This document shows positions 49,301 to 54,650 of a stretch of DNA of 64,000 nucleotides, in pieces (the stretch's first letter is position 1; each line of letters opens with the position of its first letter). The position numbers and the translations under genes are program-made. Below the pieces are notes generated by a model that searched no databases, was not told the origin of the DNA, and was given only the letters and a program-made list of their open reading frames with translations. The DNA is from Nelumbo lutea (Eukaryota; Streptophyta; Magnoliopsida; Proteales; Nelumbonaceae), in NCBI GenBank assembly GCA_022828595.1, contig JAKGHH010000002.1, positions 62,716,383 through 62,780,382 of the forward strand. The letters run 5' to 3'.

Positions 49301-52300
49301 CCCTCTCACCCCCTCCTGTATCCCCCCACCAACACCACCTCTATGAGCTTCTAATCCAAGGGCCATTCGGCAAGGAAGCAGGACTGGAATCTGGGAGACA
49401 AACATCAAGAGCAGAGCGGGTGTTAGTAACCAAATCCGAAAACACAGCAATACCTGGGTCTAGAAGGATTGGACAATCAACAATCTGTTGGGTTTGACCA
49501 GTCAGCACCAGAGGATGACTTTGCAGGCCACAACCTAGACTTAATTCACCCTTGTCAGTACTTCTGAGGCTCTGCCGTTCATCCCCACCTGATATATCCA
49601 TGTTTGAGATCTGGTGATTAACCGCTGTCTTCCGGCTAGTTCCTTGCCCCTCATTCAAATTCTGGCTTGAATCCTTCTCACCTGAGGTTCGATTTTCCTC
49701 CCTTGCATCCAGGTGGCACTCGGCTTCGTTAATCATCCGACTGTCTGTAGATGGTTTCAGCACTTCGTTAACATCTTCTGCCTTCTGAACGAAAAGAATA
49801 GCTGTGCTAAATGTGTCTTCCAGCTGTTCTTTACAGTCATCAGTCTGGGTCCCTGCTTCCCAATCCGTCTCTATGTCATCCTCTGATAGATCACAGCTTA
49901 CCTAGCCGTCATCTTCTCCTTCAAATTCCTCTCTACGATTCCTGGAGTATCTGGGATTTGGTTTGTCTTCTCCCCTCTTCTCTTGGTCGCCTTCTCTAGG
50001 TTTAACAATTGGAAGCCATCGCATGTTCTGCCTTAATGTGTTCTGTCCACCATCGAACTGTACACTTGCAGCTGGTTTCGGCGCCTGTGGGGAAGAAGAT
50101 AGACCCTTACTAAGGTCTACCAACTCCACCTTTGATACCCGACTCACGTGACCACTTAAAGAGTCACATGAACCGCAAGTAACACCAATAGTCTTCTTGC
50201 GGTTCGACCCAGACCGACCCAGTATTAGTCCGATCGGGTCAGATCGGGTCGTATGGTGTTCCAAACCTGCTCTAAATCGGCCCCTCCCCTGGTCTGACCG
50301 AGTTCCCCATTTGACCAGTTCTGCATAGGACGGACCAGCTACAGTGTTTCGTTTATTTTTAAAATTAAATTTATTTGAAACCTTTTCCATTAAAGATGCT
50401 CGGCTTCCCATACTTGACTTTTCAGCTTCCGAAGAAAATTTCTTCTCTTCTCAAGAAAAGGCTTCCTCCCCAGAAATGTTGTCGACGTGTCCATACGTAT
50501 TCTCCTTCTTCTCGCCAAGTGTGACCCACCTCGCCACATCATCATCTGCTTGGAGCTTCTCCCTCCTATACCACTGTGACGCTTCAACTTCTGAGAGAAC
50601 CCAGATCTTGTACCAGTAACCTTCTGTGCACAGATGGAGTGTTCTTGGCACGGCTTGCGGCTTCAAACCTGCTACCCTTAGATTGACTGTTCTCAAGTCT
50701 AAGGTCTTGCACGACAAGAGAACACCCCCCATTGTCAGAACTAACTTCTCCAGGATGGATTTTTGCCATAAATGAAAGGGTAGGCCCAACAGTTTCAGTT
50801 TGAAGCTCCCATCGACAGAGGTCACCTCATTAGCCATTGGTCACCAATTTTCGATTCTCACGACTCCTTCCTTTGTTTCCAAAATGGTAAATTCAACCGT
50901 TTCCTCTCCCACATCTAGTACTGCTTTATTTTCACTGAAAGGTATTAGAATAACAGTCCGGTGAAGCCTGAGTTTCTTCGTCACCTCCTCTAATAACCCT
51001 TTCCAATTTTTGACCTTTTTCATCGTAAAGAGGATTACTTTCTTCTCCCATTCTCCTTTCTCCCCTACCTCTGAAATTTTTGGTTCTGATATTGTGAATG
51101 CCACCGTTGGGTTATCTTGACTTTCAGCTGGCTCTTCTAAACCCAACTTTTCCAGCTTCTTCCTTCTTTCAATCATTTCCTCCTTCTTGCTGTGTCCACT
51201 GTCTACCTTCTCTGCCTGTGTCTTCACCGTCATCGACTCAGTCTCTTATGTAGTATGTTAGCCATCTCAGTCCATCCTGCTTCTTGTCGCCTTCAGGAAT
51301 GATGATGGTTTGCTTCTTTTTCTCGAACTTTTCCTCCAATGTTACAAACCAGCCTTTGGCATTTTTCCTTCTCTCCGCAACATACTCTCTCCACGGTTGT
51401 CTGAATGAAGCAATCCAGGACTCACACCAGCTTACATGGACTGCTCCATCCAGAAAACTTTGAAACCAAGGCACAGCTTCGCCCACTAGCAGAATCGTTC
51501 CTCTCCTGCCTTCTCTTATCTTTATCGTGAGATCCTTTTGGTAGAAGATCTCCACCATAAGTTTCTCTTTCCTTTCCACTCTCAGAGTTTTTCTCCACTT
51601 ACCGACGGGTGAGAAACCTTTGGACTCCATACCTCGCATAGAAGTGAGCCAATGGTCTTTGACTACTTATTCAATATTGTCATCTTCAAGTCATGCATAT
51701 TTCTCAATATAAGAACTTTATACCAACAGTTCCAATAATGTGGTTATCCATTGGAACTATTGGATATCAAAATTTTCTATTACCTTTTTTTCCATAATCC
51801 ATGGCAAGGGGACATTTGAATGGAACAAAATGTGGGGCAATCTTTAAGAAACACATCCATAAAATCAATATTAATGGAGATGAGGATGTTGAGATGAATA
51901 TTTAGAAAGTAGAAATAATAGGTATAGAAATGGGTGTATTTGTGGGAATCTAGTGTGTAACCCCAATATGTGATAAAATGGGGAGAAGTGGACCAAGATG
52001 GTTTTGCCATGTGCATAGAAGACCAAGGAAGAAGTGATTTCATCCAAGTTGATAAAAGAGCCAAGTCAAAAAGGACAGTGGTTGGTGTAGTAATAGATGA
52101 TTCTATAGAGGTAATGATACTTGATAAAGTGGAATAGTATAACATAATTCATTAGCCAAGTCATTTTTTTAAACCTGAAAAGAAAATTCATTAAAAAAGG
52201 AAAAAGGAATCGCCTGCAAACAAAATAACAAAACAGAATTGCTAGGGAGGAGAAATAAAATAAGCCATCCAAGATACAAGATGAAACTGCCACAATATCT

Positions 52301-53617
52301 CCCCAATTGTTCCTCAAACCTTCCTGGAAACTTGAATAAATTCTAGAGATGATGAAATCCAAACTGCAACCTATATGTTAACATTTTGCTGAGTATATCG
52401 TAGAATGTAGATTCCAGAACGGTACCTGTCTATTTAGATTTCTGATTGGAGAAGCTAAAGCTTTCTTGGGCAATCTGAACTGCTCATTCAGATGGGTGTC
52501 AATGTGTTCAAAAGGTTGCCTTATTAGATTTTCTCTCCTTCCATGCAATCAGTAGAAAGCCTTAAGTACAATGGAGATCCAGTGGATGCTGGGATGATCA
52601 GGGGCAAATTTGTGGTTTTCTTTTGAGGGGATGAGGGGATGGAAGGGGAAGGACTAACACTATTTAAGGAGGCATCAATCATGAGTTTGCTAAGGGCATT
52701 TCTAAATTCCAATTCACATGTTTTTTCTGCCTTTTTGGACATTGATTGTGCAGACTACATTGCATAATCAAACAATTTTCTTTCAATACCAATAAAGATC
52801 TCAAATGACATATTTTACCCCAAGCTTCCATTCCATTCTGGATCTTGTAACTGGTGGTCTGTGCTTGTCTCTCATTTCAAGTGAGACTATGACATATTGG
52901 CCTTTTCAGTTAATATATTTTTATAATCCATGCAGGTTAGTGTTTTGTGAAGAATTTCACATAATTTATTTGTGTTACACTATATTCTGAAAACTCTATT
53001 CTTTTCTTTTATTTTCTTACAGAAATACCAGATAATGCATATATTGAATATTTTGCCCCAGAATACTCATTGAAGATTCCAACTGGAAACATGGTAGGCA
53101 ATTTTTTCCCCATGAAGTCATTGGAATGAAATGCTTTACAATTTTAATCTTACTCCCCTCCACCTGTTGTTTGAGGGTAAATAAGATTTGGGCACATCCC
53201 ACTATTTATGAAGGGGGAATGCTCATAATGATTAGCCAAAAGATACATGTTTTATAAGACAATGATACTCCTATGTATTATTGATTTTTATCAATATGAA
53301 CAAGGGTTTCTTTGTCTTTTCACGGGGGACATGCCTGGTCTATAAAAATGGGATGTGCCCTAATCAATTCTCCAAAAAAATTTTGGAAAATAATTTGACT
53401 TTATTGTGTACAAAAGTTGGGGTTAACATTTGTACTTGGGATACGATGAGATTGACTTTCTTTTAAGATAGTTTGCTAATGACATCTTAACTCATTACTT
53501 TTTTTATTGTTGGAGCAGGACAACTTAAATAGCAAGTCCTATCTTGGCACAATCAAAATGCAAGTGTTGGAAAATTTACGTTGTATCCAACATGCTCCAA
53601 GTGTACAAATGCAAGAG
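842..53617 (+). CDS. HDA9-like: Class I RPD3-type histone deacetylase, HDA9/HDA10-like; 12 exons, 3' end outside window
   Basis: A zinc-dependent lysine deacetylase that removes acetyl groups from histone tails in nuclear corepressor complexes. The exons join 842-878, 2660-2772, 2879-2996, 19120-19194, 19272-19491, 25553-25616, 44056-44148, 44257-44365, 44521-44570, 44647-44737, 53023-53093 and 53519-53617 (1140 nt, 380 codons). Every junction is GT-AG and phases agree. Visible landmarks are YFYDG near residue 11, [11 protein letters not shown] near 20-30, the His-His charge relay (H136, H137, in GGLHHAKK), zinc ligands D172 and H174 (in DIDVHHGDG), the third zinc ligand D261 (in CGADSL) and the catalytic Tyr Y300 (in GGGGYTKEN). 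Family members are about 425 residues, so roughly 45 acidic C-terminal codons are missing; I did not find them before 64000. HDA9 rather than HDA6 or HDA19 is inferred from overall similarity. Introns 1, 3, 5, 6, 10 and 12 are packed with retroelements, yet no exon is damaged. Confidence 0.93.
879..2659 (+). other. Intron 1 (1.8 kb), with a possible Tork-type LTR scrap
   Basis: This intron runs from GTAAAT at 879 to GCAG at 2656-2659. Around 1275-1450 it carries a stretch (TTTATGTGGTTTGGC, then GTCCACGGGG) that resembles the conserved block of Tork-type Copia LTRs, as also seen in Copia-5 (GTGGTTCGAC, then CTACGTCCAC). I could not define its ends. A G-run lies at about 1902-1912. The rest of the intron shows nothing recognisable. 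Confidence 0.4.
2660..2772 (+). CDS. HDA9-like: Histone deacetylase exon 2
   Basis: Covers residues 13-50, including the [11 protein letters not shown] stretch that lines the substrate side of class I deacetylases. The acceptor is GATGCAG and the donor GTTAGT at 2773. It ends in phase 0. Intron 2 (2773-2878) is only 106 bp. Confidence 0.93.
2879..2996 (+). CDS. HDA9-like: Histone deacetylase exon 3
   Basis: Begins [14 protein letters not shown] and ends in the first base of a Tyr codon, with donor GTATGG at 2997. The acceptor is AATGCAG. The 16.1-kb intron 3 follows, and Copia-1 begins only 60 bp downstream of this donor. Confidence 0.92.
3057..3283 (+). repeat. Copia-1 5' LTR
   Basis: 227-bp LTR with TG..CA ends and a TATAAATA box near 3151-3160. 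It has a (TTC)n-type microsatellite at about 3210-3275 and the short hairpin-plus-TTGTAAT motif at 3095-3119. It lies in the same orientation as the host gene, so its promoter and polyadenylation signals face the sense direction. Confidence 0.93.
3284..3295 (+). other. Copia-1 primer-binding site, initiator Met-tRNA type
   Basis: TGGTATCAGAGC directly follows the LTR end. It is the usual plant Copia primer site, complementary to the 3' end of initiator methionine tRNA. Confidence 0.93.
4155..5240 (+). pseudogene. gag: Copia-1 gag (broken)
   Basis: Starts at an ATG in the gag frame. The first open segment carries the capsid-like [12 protein letters not shown] and MSWLL motifs and ends at a TGA after a frameshift near 4560. 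A second open segment (4782-5240) carries a CCHC zinc knuckle (CTNC...RHTKDIC). Copia Gag packages element RNA in cytoplasmic particles; this copy is disrupted and cannot give a full protein. Confidence 0.88.
5241..7606 (+). pseudogene. pol: Copia-1 pol remnant: partial integrase, reverse transcriptase, RNase H
   Basis: Coding jumps from the gag tail straight into the last third of the integrase core ([12 protein letters not shown]), so the protease and two of the three integrase acidic residues are missing. RT follows with a CKWVFTVK block and an intact YVDD catalytic motif at about 6660. RNase H (DADWAG, ending in a DIFTK block) closes the frame at 7606. In-frame stops occur near 6462 (a Gln codon changed to TAA) and 6795, with further breaks near 7120. 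Compared with Copia-3, about 0.84 kb has been lost at about 5292-5301. Confidence 0.9.
7605..7613 (+). other. Copia-1 polypurine tract
   Basis: GAGGGGGAG lies immediately before the 3' LTR and overlaps the end of the RNase H frame. It is the expected plus-strand primer. Confidence 0.88.
7614..7835 (+). repeat. Copia-1 3' LTR
   Basis: 222-bp partner of the LTR at 3057, with the same TG..CA ends, TATAAATA box and (TTC)n tract. It is followed directly by the GTATG target duplication. Confidence 0.93.
8660..10416 (+). mobile_element. LINE-1, 5'-truncated L1-type retrotransposon fragment
   Basis: Starts within the reverse transcriptase thumb region: the + frames carry [11 protein letters not shown] and then [16 protein letters not shown]. 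It continues through the zinc-binding zf-RVT region and an RNase H domain (RAEI, SFAKQGV), all broken by stops. It ends in an ATTGATA plus A10 tail. Near-matching 13-bp flanks (8647-8659 and 10417-10429, two mismatches) look like the target duplication. Truncation at the 5' end is typical of target-primed reverse transcription. A short tandem repeat of ATGTCCAATTTG occurs at its start. Confidence 0.85.
10658..11073. mobile_element. hAT-like MITE inserted in the duplicated block
   Basis: 416-bp insert absent from the sister repeat unit A. Its ends are imperfect inverted repeats: AGGGTTGTCCACAGG on the left against the complement of GACCCATTGACAGCTCT on the right, 16 of 22 matching. Imperfect 8-bp flanks (GAATACTT, GAATATTC) suggest a hAT-type duplication. 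It contains a (TA)n run at about 10881-10904 and many ACCCGA/GGGTC motifs. No protein is encoded. Confidence 0.7.
11387..11736. other. Intron 3 filler, nothing recognised
   Basis: About 350 bp between the duplicated block and LINE-2. I see no coding similarity, repeat ends or structured RNA here. Confidence 0.5.
11883..16024 (-). pseudogene. LINE-2 ORF2: endonuclease, reverse transcriptase, zf-RVT, RNase H (broken)
   Basis: The apurinic-type endonuclease starts at 16024 with the NMRG motif. It continues through DIVLLQE, VYGPN and GGDFN to a degraded DHW block (FDHWL where SDHWP is usual). Reverse transcriptase follows with KAPGPDGF (about 14660), a [13 protein letters not shown] block (about 14090) and the catalytic FVDD (about 13950). 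The zf-RVT region ([13 protein letters not shown]) lies near 12800. RNase H has its acidic residues in NFDGS, RAEI and EGDSE and ends at 11883. Frameshifts lie near 15610, 15385, 14380, 13920 and 12360. Plant L1 elements use such a protein for target-primed reverse transcription; RNase H is an acquired domain in this group. Confidence 0.9.
16056..18858 (-). pseudogene. LINE-2 ORF1, DUF4283-like RNA-binding protein (broken)
   Basis: Starts at 18858. The first 348 codons include a [13 protein letters not shown] block and a basic segment of the kind seen in DUF4283-type ORF1 proteins. A frameshift near 17820 moves to another frame (EEEASLWR), and a 408-codon hydrophilic segment follows to 16428. 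Two copies of a DPRDNLxxHVGR motif occur in this segment and coincide with the G-box hairpins at 17338-17468. A last acidic and Lys-rich piece ends near 16056. The product would bind element RNA. Assignment to DUF4283 is from memory of the family and should be tested. Confidence 0.75.
17338..17468. repeat. Two G-box inverted-repeat hairpins inside LINE-2 ORF1
   Basis: Arms 17338-17349 and 17362-17373 are a perfect 12-bp inverted repeat (CGACCCACGTGA and its complement) with a 12-bp loop. Arms 17435-17445 and 17458-17468 form a second, 11-bp one with a similar loop. Each arm holds the palindrome CACGTG, giving four within about 130 bp. They encode the repeated DPRDNLxxHVGR protein motif. Confidence 0.85.
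19120..19194 (+). CDS. HDA9-like: Histone deacetylase exon 4
   Basis: 25 codons around NLGEDCPVF and CQIYAGGTI. The acceptor is TACCTTCAG, which closes the 16.1-kb intron 3, and the donor is GTACGG at 19195. Intron 4 is only 77 bp. Confidence 0.93.
   Translation: MILEKIAQCLTTCLSFVKFMLGEQ
19272..19491 (+). CDS. HDA9-like: Histone deacetylase exon 5 (catalytic core)
   Basis: The largest exon in the window, encoding residues 115-188. It contains the charge-relay histidines (GGLHHAKK) and two zinc ligands (DIDVHHGDG). The acceptor is TCAACAG and the donor GTACTA. It ends two bases into an Arg codon completed by exon 6. Confidence 0.96.
19492..19964 (+). other. Intron 5, part before Copia-2
   Basis: About 470 bp of non-coding sequence with nothing recognised. 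With 25383-25552 it makes an ancestral intron of roughly 650 bp before Copia-2 arrived. Confidence 0.6.
19970..20299 (-). repeat. Copia-2 3' LTR
   Basis: 330-bp LTR on the minus strand, left end of the element in window orientation. It carries the GCCC/GGGC hairpin and TTGTAAT motif at 20151-20174. Confidence 0.92.
20310..23200 (-). pseudogene. pol: Copia-2 integrase, reverse transcriptase and RNase H (broken)
   Basis: Integrase (23135-22416) keeps HSDVWGP, but the second acidic residue reads RSNNAKEY (Asp to Asn) and the third reads VAKRKN (Glu to Lys). Both are G-to-A changes on the coding strand. RT lies at about 21900-20900 with [19 protein letters not shown] and an intact YVDD, broken by a stop near 21480. 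RNase H follows from about 20790 with stops and ends near 20310 in the usual GMIDI block. Confidence 0.9.
23324..24578 (-). pseudogene. gag: Copia-2 gag and protease (broken)
   Basis: Gag opens at 24578 with [12 protein letters not shown] and [11 protein letters not shown] blocks. It frameshifts near 24100, then carries a zinc knuckle ([14 protein letters not shown]). The protease active site reads DSDAS instead of DSGAS, so the flanking glycine is lost. The leader at 24579-25032 shows nothing else recognised. Confidence 0.88.
25033..25044 (-). other. Copia-2 primer-binding site
   Basis: The complement reads TGGTATCAGAGC and abuts the LTR end, marking the LTR boundary as ACATCT. Confidence 0.92.
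25045..25377 (-). repeat. Copia-2 5' LTR
   Basis: 333-bp LTR at the right end of the element, with the U3 hairpin motif at about 25229-25252. The ATATT target duplication follows at 25378. Confidence 0.92.
25553..25616 (+). CDS. HDA9-like: Histone deacetylase exon 6
   Basis: Completes the Arg codon and encodes [21 protein letters not shown]. The acceptor is TATGACAG and the donor GTGATC at 25617. The 18.4-kb intron 6 follows. Confidence 0.95.
25617..26202 (+). other. Start of intron 6, nothing recognised
   Basis: AT-rich, non-coding. No repeat ends or protein similarity seen before the LINE-4 tail. Confidence 0.5.
26291..26420. repeat. 65-bp tandem duplication in LINE-4 3' UTR
   Basis: Two adjacent 65-bp units (26291-26355, 26356-26420) share AACCTCAGAAGTTACCC and a closing CACCATG, with a handful of differences. 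Probably replication slippage in the LINE 3' UTR. Confidence 0.85.
26485..26920. mobile_element. hAT-like MITE inside LINE-4
   Basis: 436-bp insert with inverted ends: CATTGTTTAGAAAACCGG on the left against the complement of CCGGTTCTCTGAACATTG on the right. Flanks match 7 of 8 bases (CCTTTAAC 26477-26484, CTTTTAAC 26921-26928). It is non-coding. An 8-bp duplication and short inverted ends fit a hAT-derived element. Confidence 0.72.
28159..28372 (+). repeat. Copia-3 5' LTR
   Basis: 214 bp, TGTTAC to TAACA. It contains a perfect 7-bp hairpin (TAGTACC/GGTACTA, 28186-28204) followed by TTGTAA, and a (TC)n tract at about 28318-28352. Confidence 0.92.
28373..28384 (+). other. Copia-3 primer-binding site
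   Basis: TGGTATCAGAGC directly after the LTR, identical to the Copia-1 site. Confidence 0.93.
28952..31325 (+). pseudogene. Copia-3 gag, protease and integrase (broken)
   Basis: Gag begins near 28952 with [10 protein letters not shown] and [12 protein letters not shown] and stops at about 29122. A zinc-knuckle remnant (LWCTHC, with a stop) lies at about 29735. The protease site at about 30065 reads IDFGAS, with Ser changed to Phe. Integrase has the zinc-binding HxxxH...CxxC region at 30430-30534. The first catalytic Asp is changed to Asn (HSNVWGP, about 30605) and the second Asp is kept (SDNAKD). The third position (VAERKN) survives in another frame near 30900. At least ten stops or frameshifts are present. 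Confidence 0.85.
31326..33308 (-). pseudogene. pol: Copia-4 reverse transcriptase and truncated RNase H
   Basis: From 33269 downward on the minus strand: the integrase C-terminal block ([15 protein letters not shown]...DVTFFE) and a Pro-rich linker. RT follows ([37 protein letters not shown], catalytic YVDD at about 32085). RNase H ([19 protein letters not shown]) ends at the truncation. Frame breaks lie near 32600, 32310, 32260, 31930 and 31525. Confidence 0.88.
33309..35117 (+). mobile_element. LINE-3, 5'-truncated L1 fragment inside Copia-4
   Basis: Begins in the post-RT region ([11 protein letters not shown], 33360). It continues with the zf-RVT block ([15 protein letters not shown], then [16 protein letters not shown] at about 34050) and RNase H. 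RNase H acidic residues sit in NFDGS (34578), RAEL (34700) and EGDSK (34768), and the domain ends at 34974. An A-tail follows at 35104-35120. The flanks share an A-rich AAAAGAAA that may be the target duplication. Frame breaks lie at 33580, 34235 and 34455. It is the same family as LINE-2 and LINE-8. Confidence 0.88.
35119..37209 (-). pseudogene. Copia-4 gag, protease and first part of integrase (broken)
   Basis: Gag opens at 37209 ([19 protein letters not shown]), has a stop at about 36888 and continues to a zinc knuckle ([14 protein letters not shown]) near 36440. The protease site at about 36105 reads IDSRAS, with the Gly of DSGAS changed. Integrase spans about 35800-35120 with its zinc-binding region and a PQQNGV block before LINE-3 interrupts it. 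Confidence 0.83.
37668..37970 (-). repeat. Copia-4 5' LTR (inner end approximate)
   Basis: The right boundary is set by TGTTCAA on the minus strand, where Copia-3 sequence resumes at 37971. The left boundary is uncertain because the primer site is degenerate. It holds the GCCC/GGGC hairpin at about 37810-37823 and a TATAAATA-like box on the minus strand. Confidence 0.7.
37976..39777 (+). pseudogene. pol: Copia-3 reverse transcriptase and RNase H (broken)
   Basis: Picks up in the integrase/RT linker. RT has CKWVFMVKH, a [10 protein letters not shown] block and catalytic YVDD at about 38830. Stops lie near 38262 and 38857, with a frameshift at about 38645 and further breaks near 39010 and 39225. 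RNase H ([23 protein letters not shown]) ends at 39777 just before a purine-rich TTGAGGGAG and the 3' LTR. Confidence 0.9.
39783..39940 (+). repeat. Copia-3 3' LTR with internal deletion
   Basis: 158 bp against 214 bp in the 5' copy. Part of the missing sequence is a block of about 40 bp bordered by TTCTC repeats, and it removes the U3 hairpin. The (TC)n tract is also shorter. The ACCAC duplication follows directly. Confidence 0.92.
39941..39985 (-). mobile_element. LINE-4 remnant, upstream piece beyond Copia-3
   Basis: On the minus strand it reads [14 protein letters not shown], which joins the [10 protein letters not shown] block at 28158 with one frame change. It is the other half of the LINE-4 copy into which Copia-3 inserted. 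Confidence 0.7.
40027..40690. mobile_element. MITE-like insert in LINE-5
   Basis: Non-coding insert splitting the RNase H remnant. Its ends are rich in AAGGCG/CGCCTT motifs in opposite orientations (TCAAGGCGGCACTTAGGTGA on the left, CGCCTTGCCTTGGTGCC on the right), like a common plant MITE group. The middle is AT-rich with a short (TTC)n run near 40381. No clear target duplication. Confidence 0.6.
41072..41168 (-). mobile_element. tRNA-derived SINE, Au-like
   Basis: On the minus strand this reads a tRNA-like head with an A-box-like TGGTGTAATGG and a B-box-like GGTTTGAGTCT. It then has GCGGCCACTTTGTGC and an A9 tail (T-run at 41072-41080). The composition matches the Au-type plant SINE pattern as I remember it. 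It is about 97 bp and lies in the LINE-5 3' region. No clear flanking duplication was found. Confidence 0.65.
41430..42235 (+). mobile_element. LINE-6 fragment, endonuclease/RT linker region
   Basis: The + strand frames include [28 protein letters not shown] and [13 protein letters not shown] blocks (about 41570-41735). A degraded [16 protein letters not shown] block (about 42000) follows, which is the region leading into L1 reverse transcriptase. It is frameshifted and truncated at both ends and is not contiguous with LINE-5. Confidence 0.65.
42250..42306 (+). mobile_element. 57-bp LINE 3'-tail insertion
   Basis: A 57-bp insert ending in TTTATC and A13, the form of LINE 3' ends in this window. 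It is flanked by an exact 10-bp duplication TTATGGGGAT (42240-42249 and 42307-42316). It is an extremely 5'-truncated LINE insertion. Confidence 0.82.
42317..43193. other. Intron 6 filler, nothing recognised
   Basis: About 880 bp of AT-rich sequence without coding similarity or repeat ends that I can identify. Confidence 0.5.
43194..43900 (-). mobile_element. LINE-7 fragment, zf-RVT region to 3' end
   Basis: The minus strand reads [20 protein letters not shown], then [19 protein letters not shown] (about 43790-43650), typical of the zinc-binding region after LINE reverse transcriptase. It continues through a partly repeated RHLYIQCNW block to an A-rich end near 43194. It has several stops. 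Confidence 0.65.
44056..44148 (+). CDS. HDA9-like: Histone deacetylase exon 7
   Basis: 31 codons, [19 protein letters not shown] onward. The acceptor TTTTGAAG closes the 18.4-kb intron 6; the donor is GTAATT. Phase 0 at both ends. Intron 7 is 108 bp. Confidence 0.95.
44257..44365 (+). CDS. HDA9-like: Histone deacetylase exon 8
   Basis: Encodes residues 241 onward with the third zinc ligand in [14 protein letters not shown]. The acceptor is CATGTAG and the donor GTGCTA. Intron 8 is 155 bp. Confidence 0.95.
44521..44570 (+). CDS. HDA9-like: Histone deacetylase exon 9
   Basis: 50 bp encoding [16 protein letters not shown] after the split Gly codon. The acceptor is CCAACAG and the donor GTAAGA. 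Intron 9 is 76 bp. Confidence 0.94.
44647..44737 (+). CDS. HDA9-like: Histone deacetylase exon 10
   Basis: Encodes [16 protein letters not shown] with the catalytic tyrosine (residue 300). The acceptor is ATTGCAG and the donor GTAAGT. Intron 10, 8.3 kb, follows and begins only 160 bp before LINE-8. Confidence 0.96.
45121..48935 (-). pseudogene. LINE-8 ORF2: endonuclease, reverse transcriptase, zf-RVT, RNase H (broken)
   Basis: Endonuclease starts near 48935 without its first Met ([12 protein letters not shown]) and keeps [13 protein letters not shown] and a good SDHWP (about 48300). Reverse transcriptase has APSPDGF where APGPDGF is usual. It then jumps from an ALIPKK block to [14 protein letters not shown], a deletion of several dozen residues near 47380. 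The catalytic motif reads FADD near 47015. A 397-codon open stretch (46314-45121) joins zf-RVT ([13 protein letters not shown]) to RNase H with NFDGS, RAEI and EGDS. A frame change at about 45125 precedes the true C-terminus near 45010. Confidence 0.9.
49095..51639 (-). pseudogene. LINE-8 ORF1, DUF4283-like RNA-binding protein (broken)
   Basis: Begins near 51639. It is interrupted by a frameshift at about 51236, a stop at 50838 and more breaks near 50440, 49900 and 49330. Conserved with LINE-2 ORF1 are GKW near the start, the [10 protein letters not shown] block, [13 protein letters not shown], and [11 protein letters not shown], the equivalent of the LINE-2 [11 protein letters not shown]. 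The hydrophilic C-terminal half ends Lys/Glu-rich. The G-box hairpin unit of LINE-2 is present only as one diverged remnant near 50143-50175. Confidence 0.78.
51753..53022 (+). other. Rest of intron 10
   Basis: About 1.3 kb, mostly unrecognised. Around 52163-52200 a T-run followed by AAGAAAATTCATTAAAAAAGG resembles the complement of a LINE 3' end, so 52163-52380 may be a short antisense LINE tail. I could not confirm it by coding sequence. The acceptor polypyrimidine tract (TTTTCTTACAG) ends the intron. Confidence 0.5.
53023..53093 (+). CDS. HDA9-like: Histone deacetylase exon 11
   Basis: Encodes [19 protein letters not shown] and ends TGNM. The acceptor is TTCTTACAG and the donor GTAGGC at 53094. 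Intron 11 is 425 bp. Confidence 0.95.
53519..53617 (+). CDS. HDA9-like: Histone deacetylase exon 12 (last in window)
   Basis: 33 codons ending [16 protein letters not shown], phase 0, with donor GTAAAT at 53618. The next residues expected for the family (PPDFY and an acidic tail) were searched for by eye down to 64000 and not found. Confidence 0.94.
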
Positions 53618-53780
53618 GTAAATTTGTGTATGACGAGGTTGAAAATATTCAATTTCTTTATTGTGTTTTCATTCTCCTTTTTTTCTATCATCTTTTTATT
53701 CATGGTTTTTTGCATTTTTTGGCTGGCAAAATGTGATATACCAAAAGCAAACTCCATTTACAAAATGTATGGAATTAAAG

Positions 53781-53942
53781 AGCATCATTCTTAGGTAAAT
53801 GCGATGTTCCTTAATTAATGTTAAAAACTATGGATATTTTGGAAGAGTTCCCAATTGCTTGTTTGGCTGATCTTGCCATGTTTCGTGGTTCTTGGTATTG
53901 GCATCAACTTAGGAACATTGCATTTACCCAAGAATGTGATGG
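53781..53942. repeat. Intronic inverted repeat with 40-bp arms
   Basis: The left arm at 53781-53822 pairs with the right arm at 53901-53942, about 33 of 38 positions, including GGTAAATGC and ATGTTCCT. The loop is about 78 bp. It could be a small foldback element or a hairpin RNA. It starts about 165 bp after exon 12. Confidence 0.7.
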
Positions 53943-54307
53943 GTTCTTGGTGCAATGAATAATTTGATGTCTTATACTTGCCACCCCCCACCCCAATAAA
54001 AAAAAGAAGAGACAATTAATACTTATCTCTATTTGCAAAAAATGGATTATATGAGGTTTATTGTATCATGATGTCTGATGAACTTATCCATCTTCAGATG
54101 TTATTTATGGCTGAAAACTCCAGTTAAGAGAGAAAAAGCAGTATGAGTTTGCCATAATTAAAGAGAATGAGAGGAATTTCATTACTCGGTTGCAATGAAA
54201 AATCAATTTCTTTTCGCCAATTAGTTCCATTTCACCTCCAAACAGCACAAAACAAACTTCTTGAAAAGATATAAGAAAATGAACTGAGATCGAGTAATCC
54301 TTTACAA

Positions 54308-54650
54308 GGGCTGAACTTTTAGCATTACAACTTGCAAGGGTTGAGATTGAGAAATCTTCAACTAGAGGATTATTGTGGTAGAAGGAGACTTCAAGGTGAT
54401 GATTGGTTGGGTTAAAAATGACAATTTAGGATCTTGTCTGTCTGCTAGCCAATATTTTGGCTAGACAAGGAGTGCAAAGAAATGAGTATTGGGGACTTAT
54501 TCTCCTAGAAAACTGTGTGGAAATTGTAAATAGGGGTGAAGAGGTTTAGGTGGCTGGATCCAACCCAAGTCTATGTAAGGGTTCCTAGGCACACTTTTGT
54601 CTACTTGTACAAACAATAAAGTTTGATTTTTACTGGTAAAAAAGAAAAGG
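54308..54650 (+). mobile_element. LINE-9 fragment: RNase H end and 3' UTR
   Basis: Reads RAELLALQLARVEIEKSS, then VEGDFKVMIGWVKND and ILARQGVQRNEYW in shifting frames, the C-terminal RNase H of a LINE. A 3' UTR and an A-rich end near 54637 follow. Confidence 0.7.

Larger units (their letters stand above)
44897..51740 (-). mobile_element. LINE-8, near full-length L1-type retrotransposon with RNase H, intron 10
   Basis: 6.8-kb element in antisense to the host gene, flanked by a 12-bp duplication TGGTTATCCATT (44885-44896 and 51741-51752). A T-run at about 44893-44900 marks the poly(A) end. ORF1 lies at about 51639-49095 and ORF2 at about 48935-45000 on the minus strand. It is the same family as LINE-2 with the same domain order. 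ORF2 has an internal deletion in reverse transcriptase. No frame is intact, but the last 397 codons of ORF2 are open in one piece. Confidence 0.92.
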
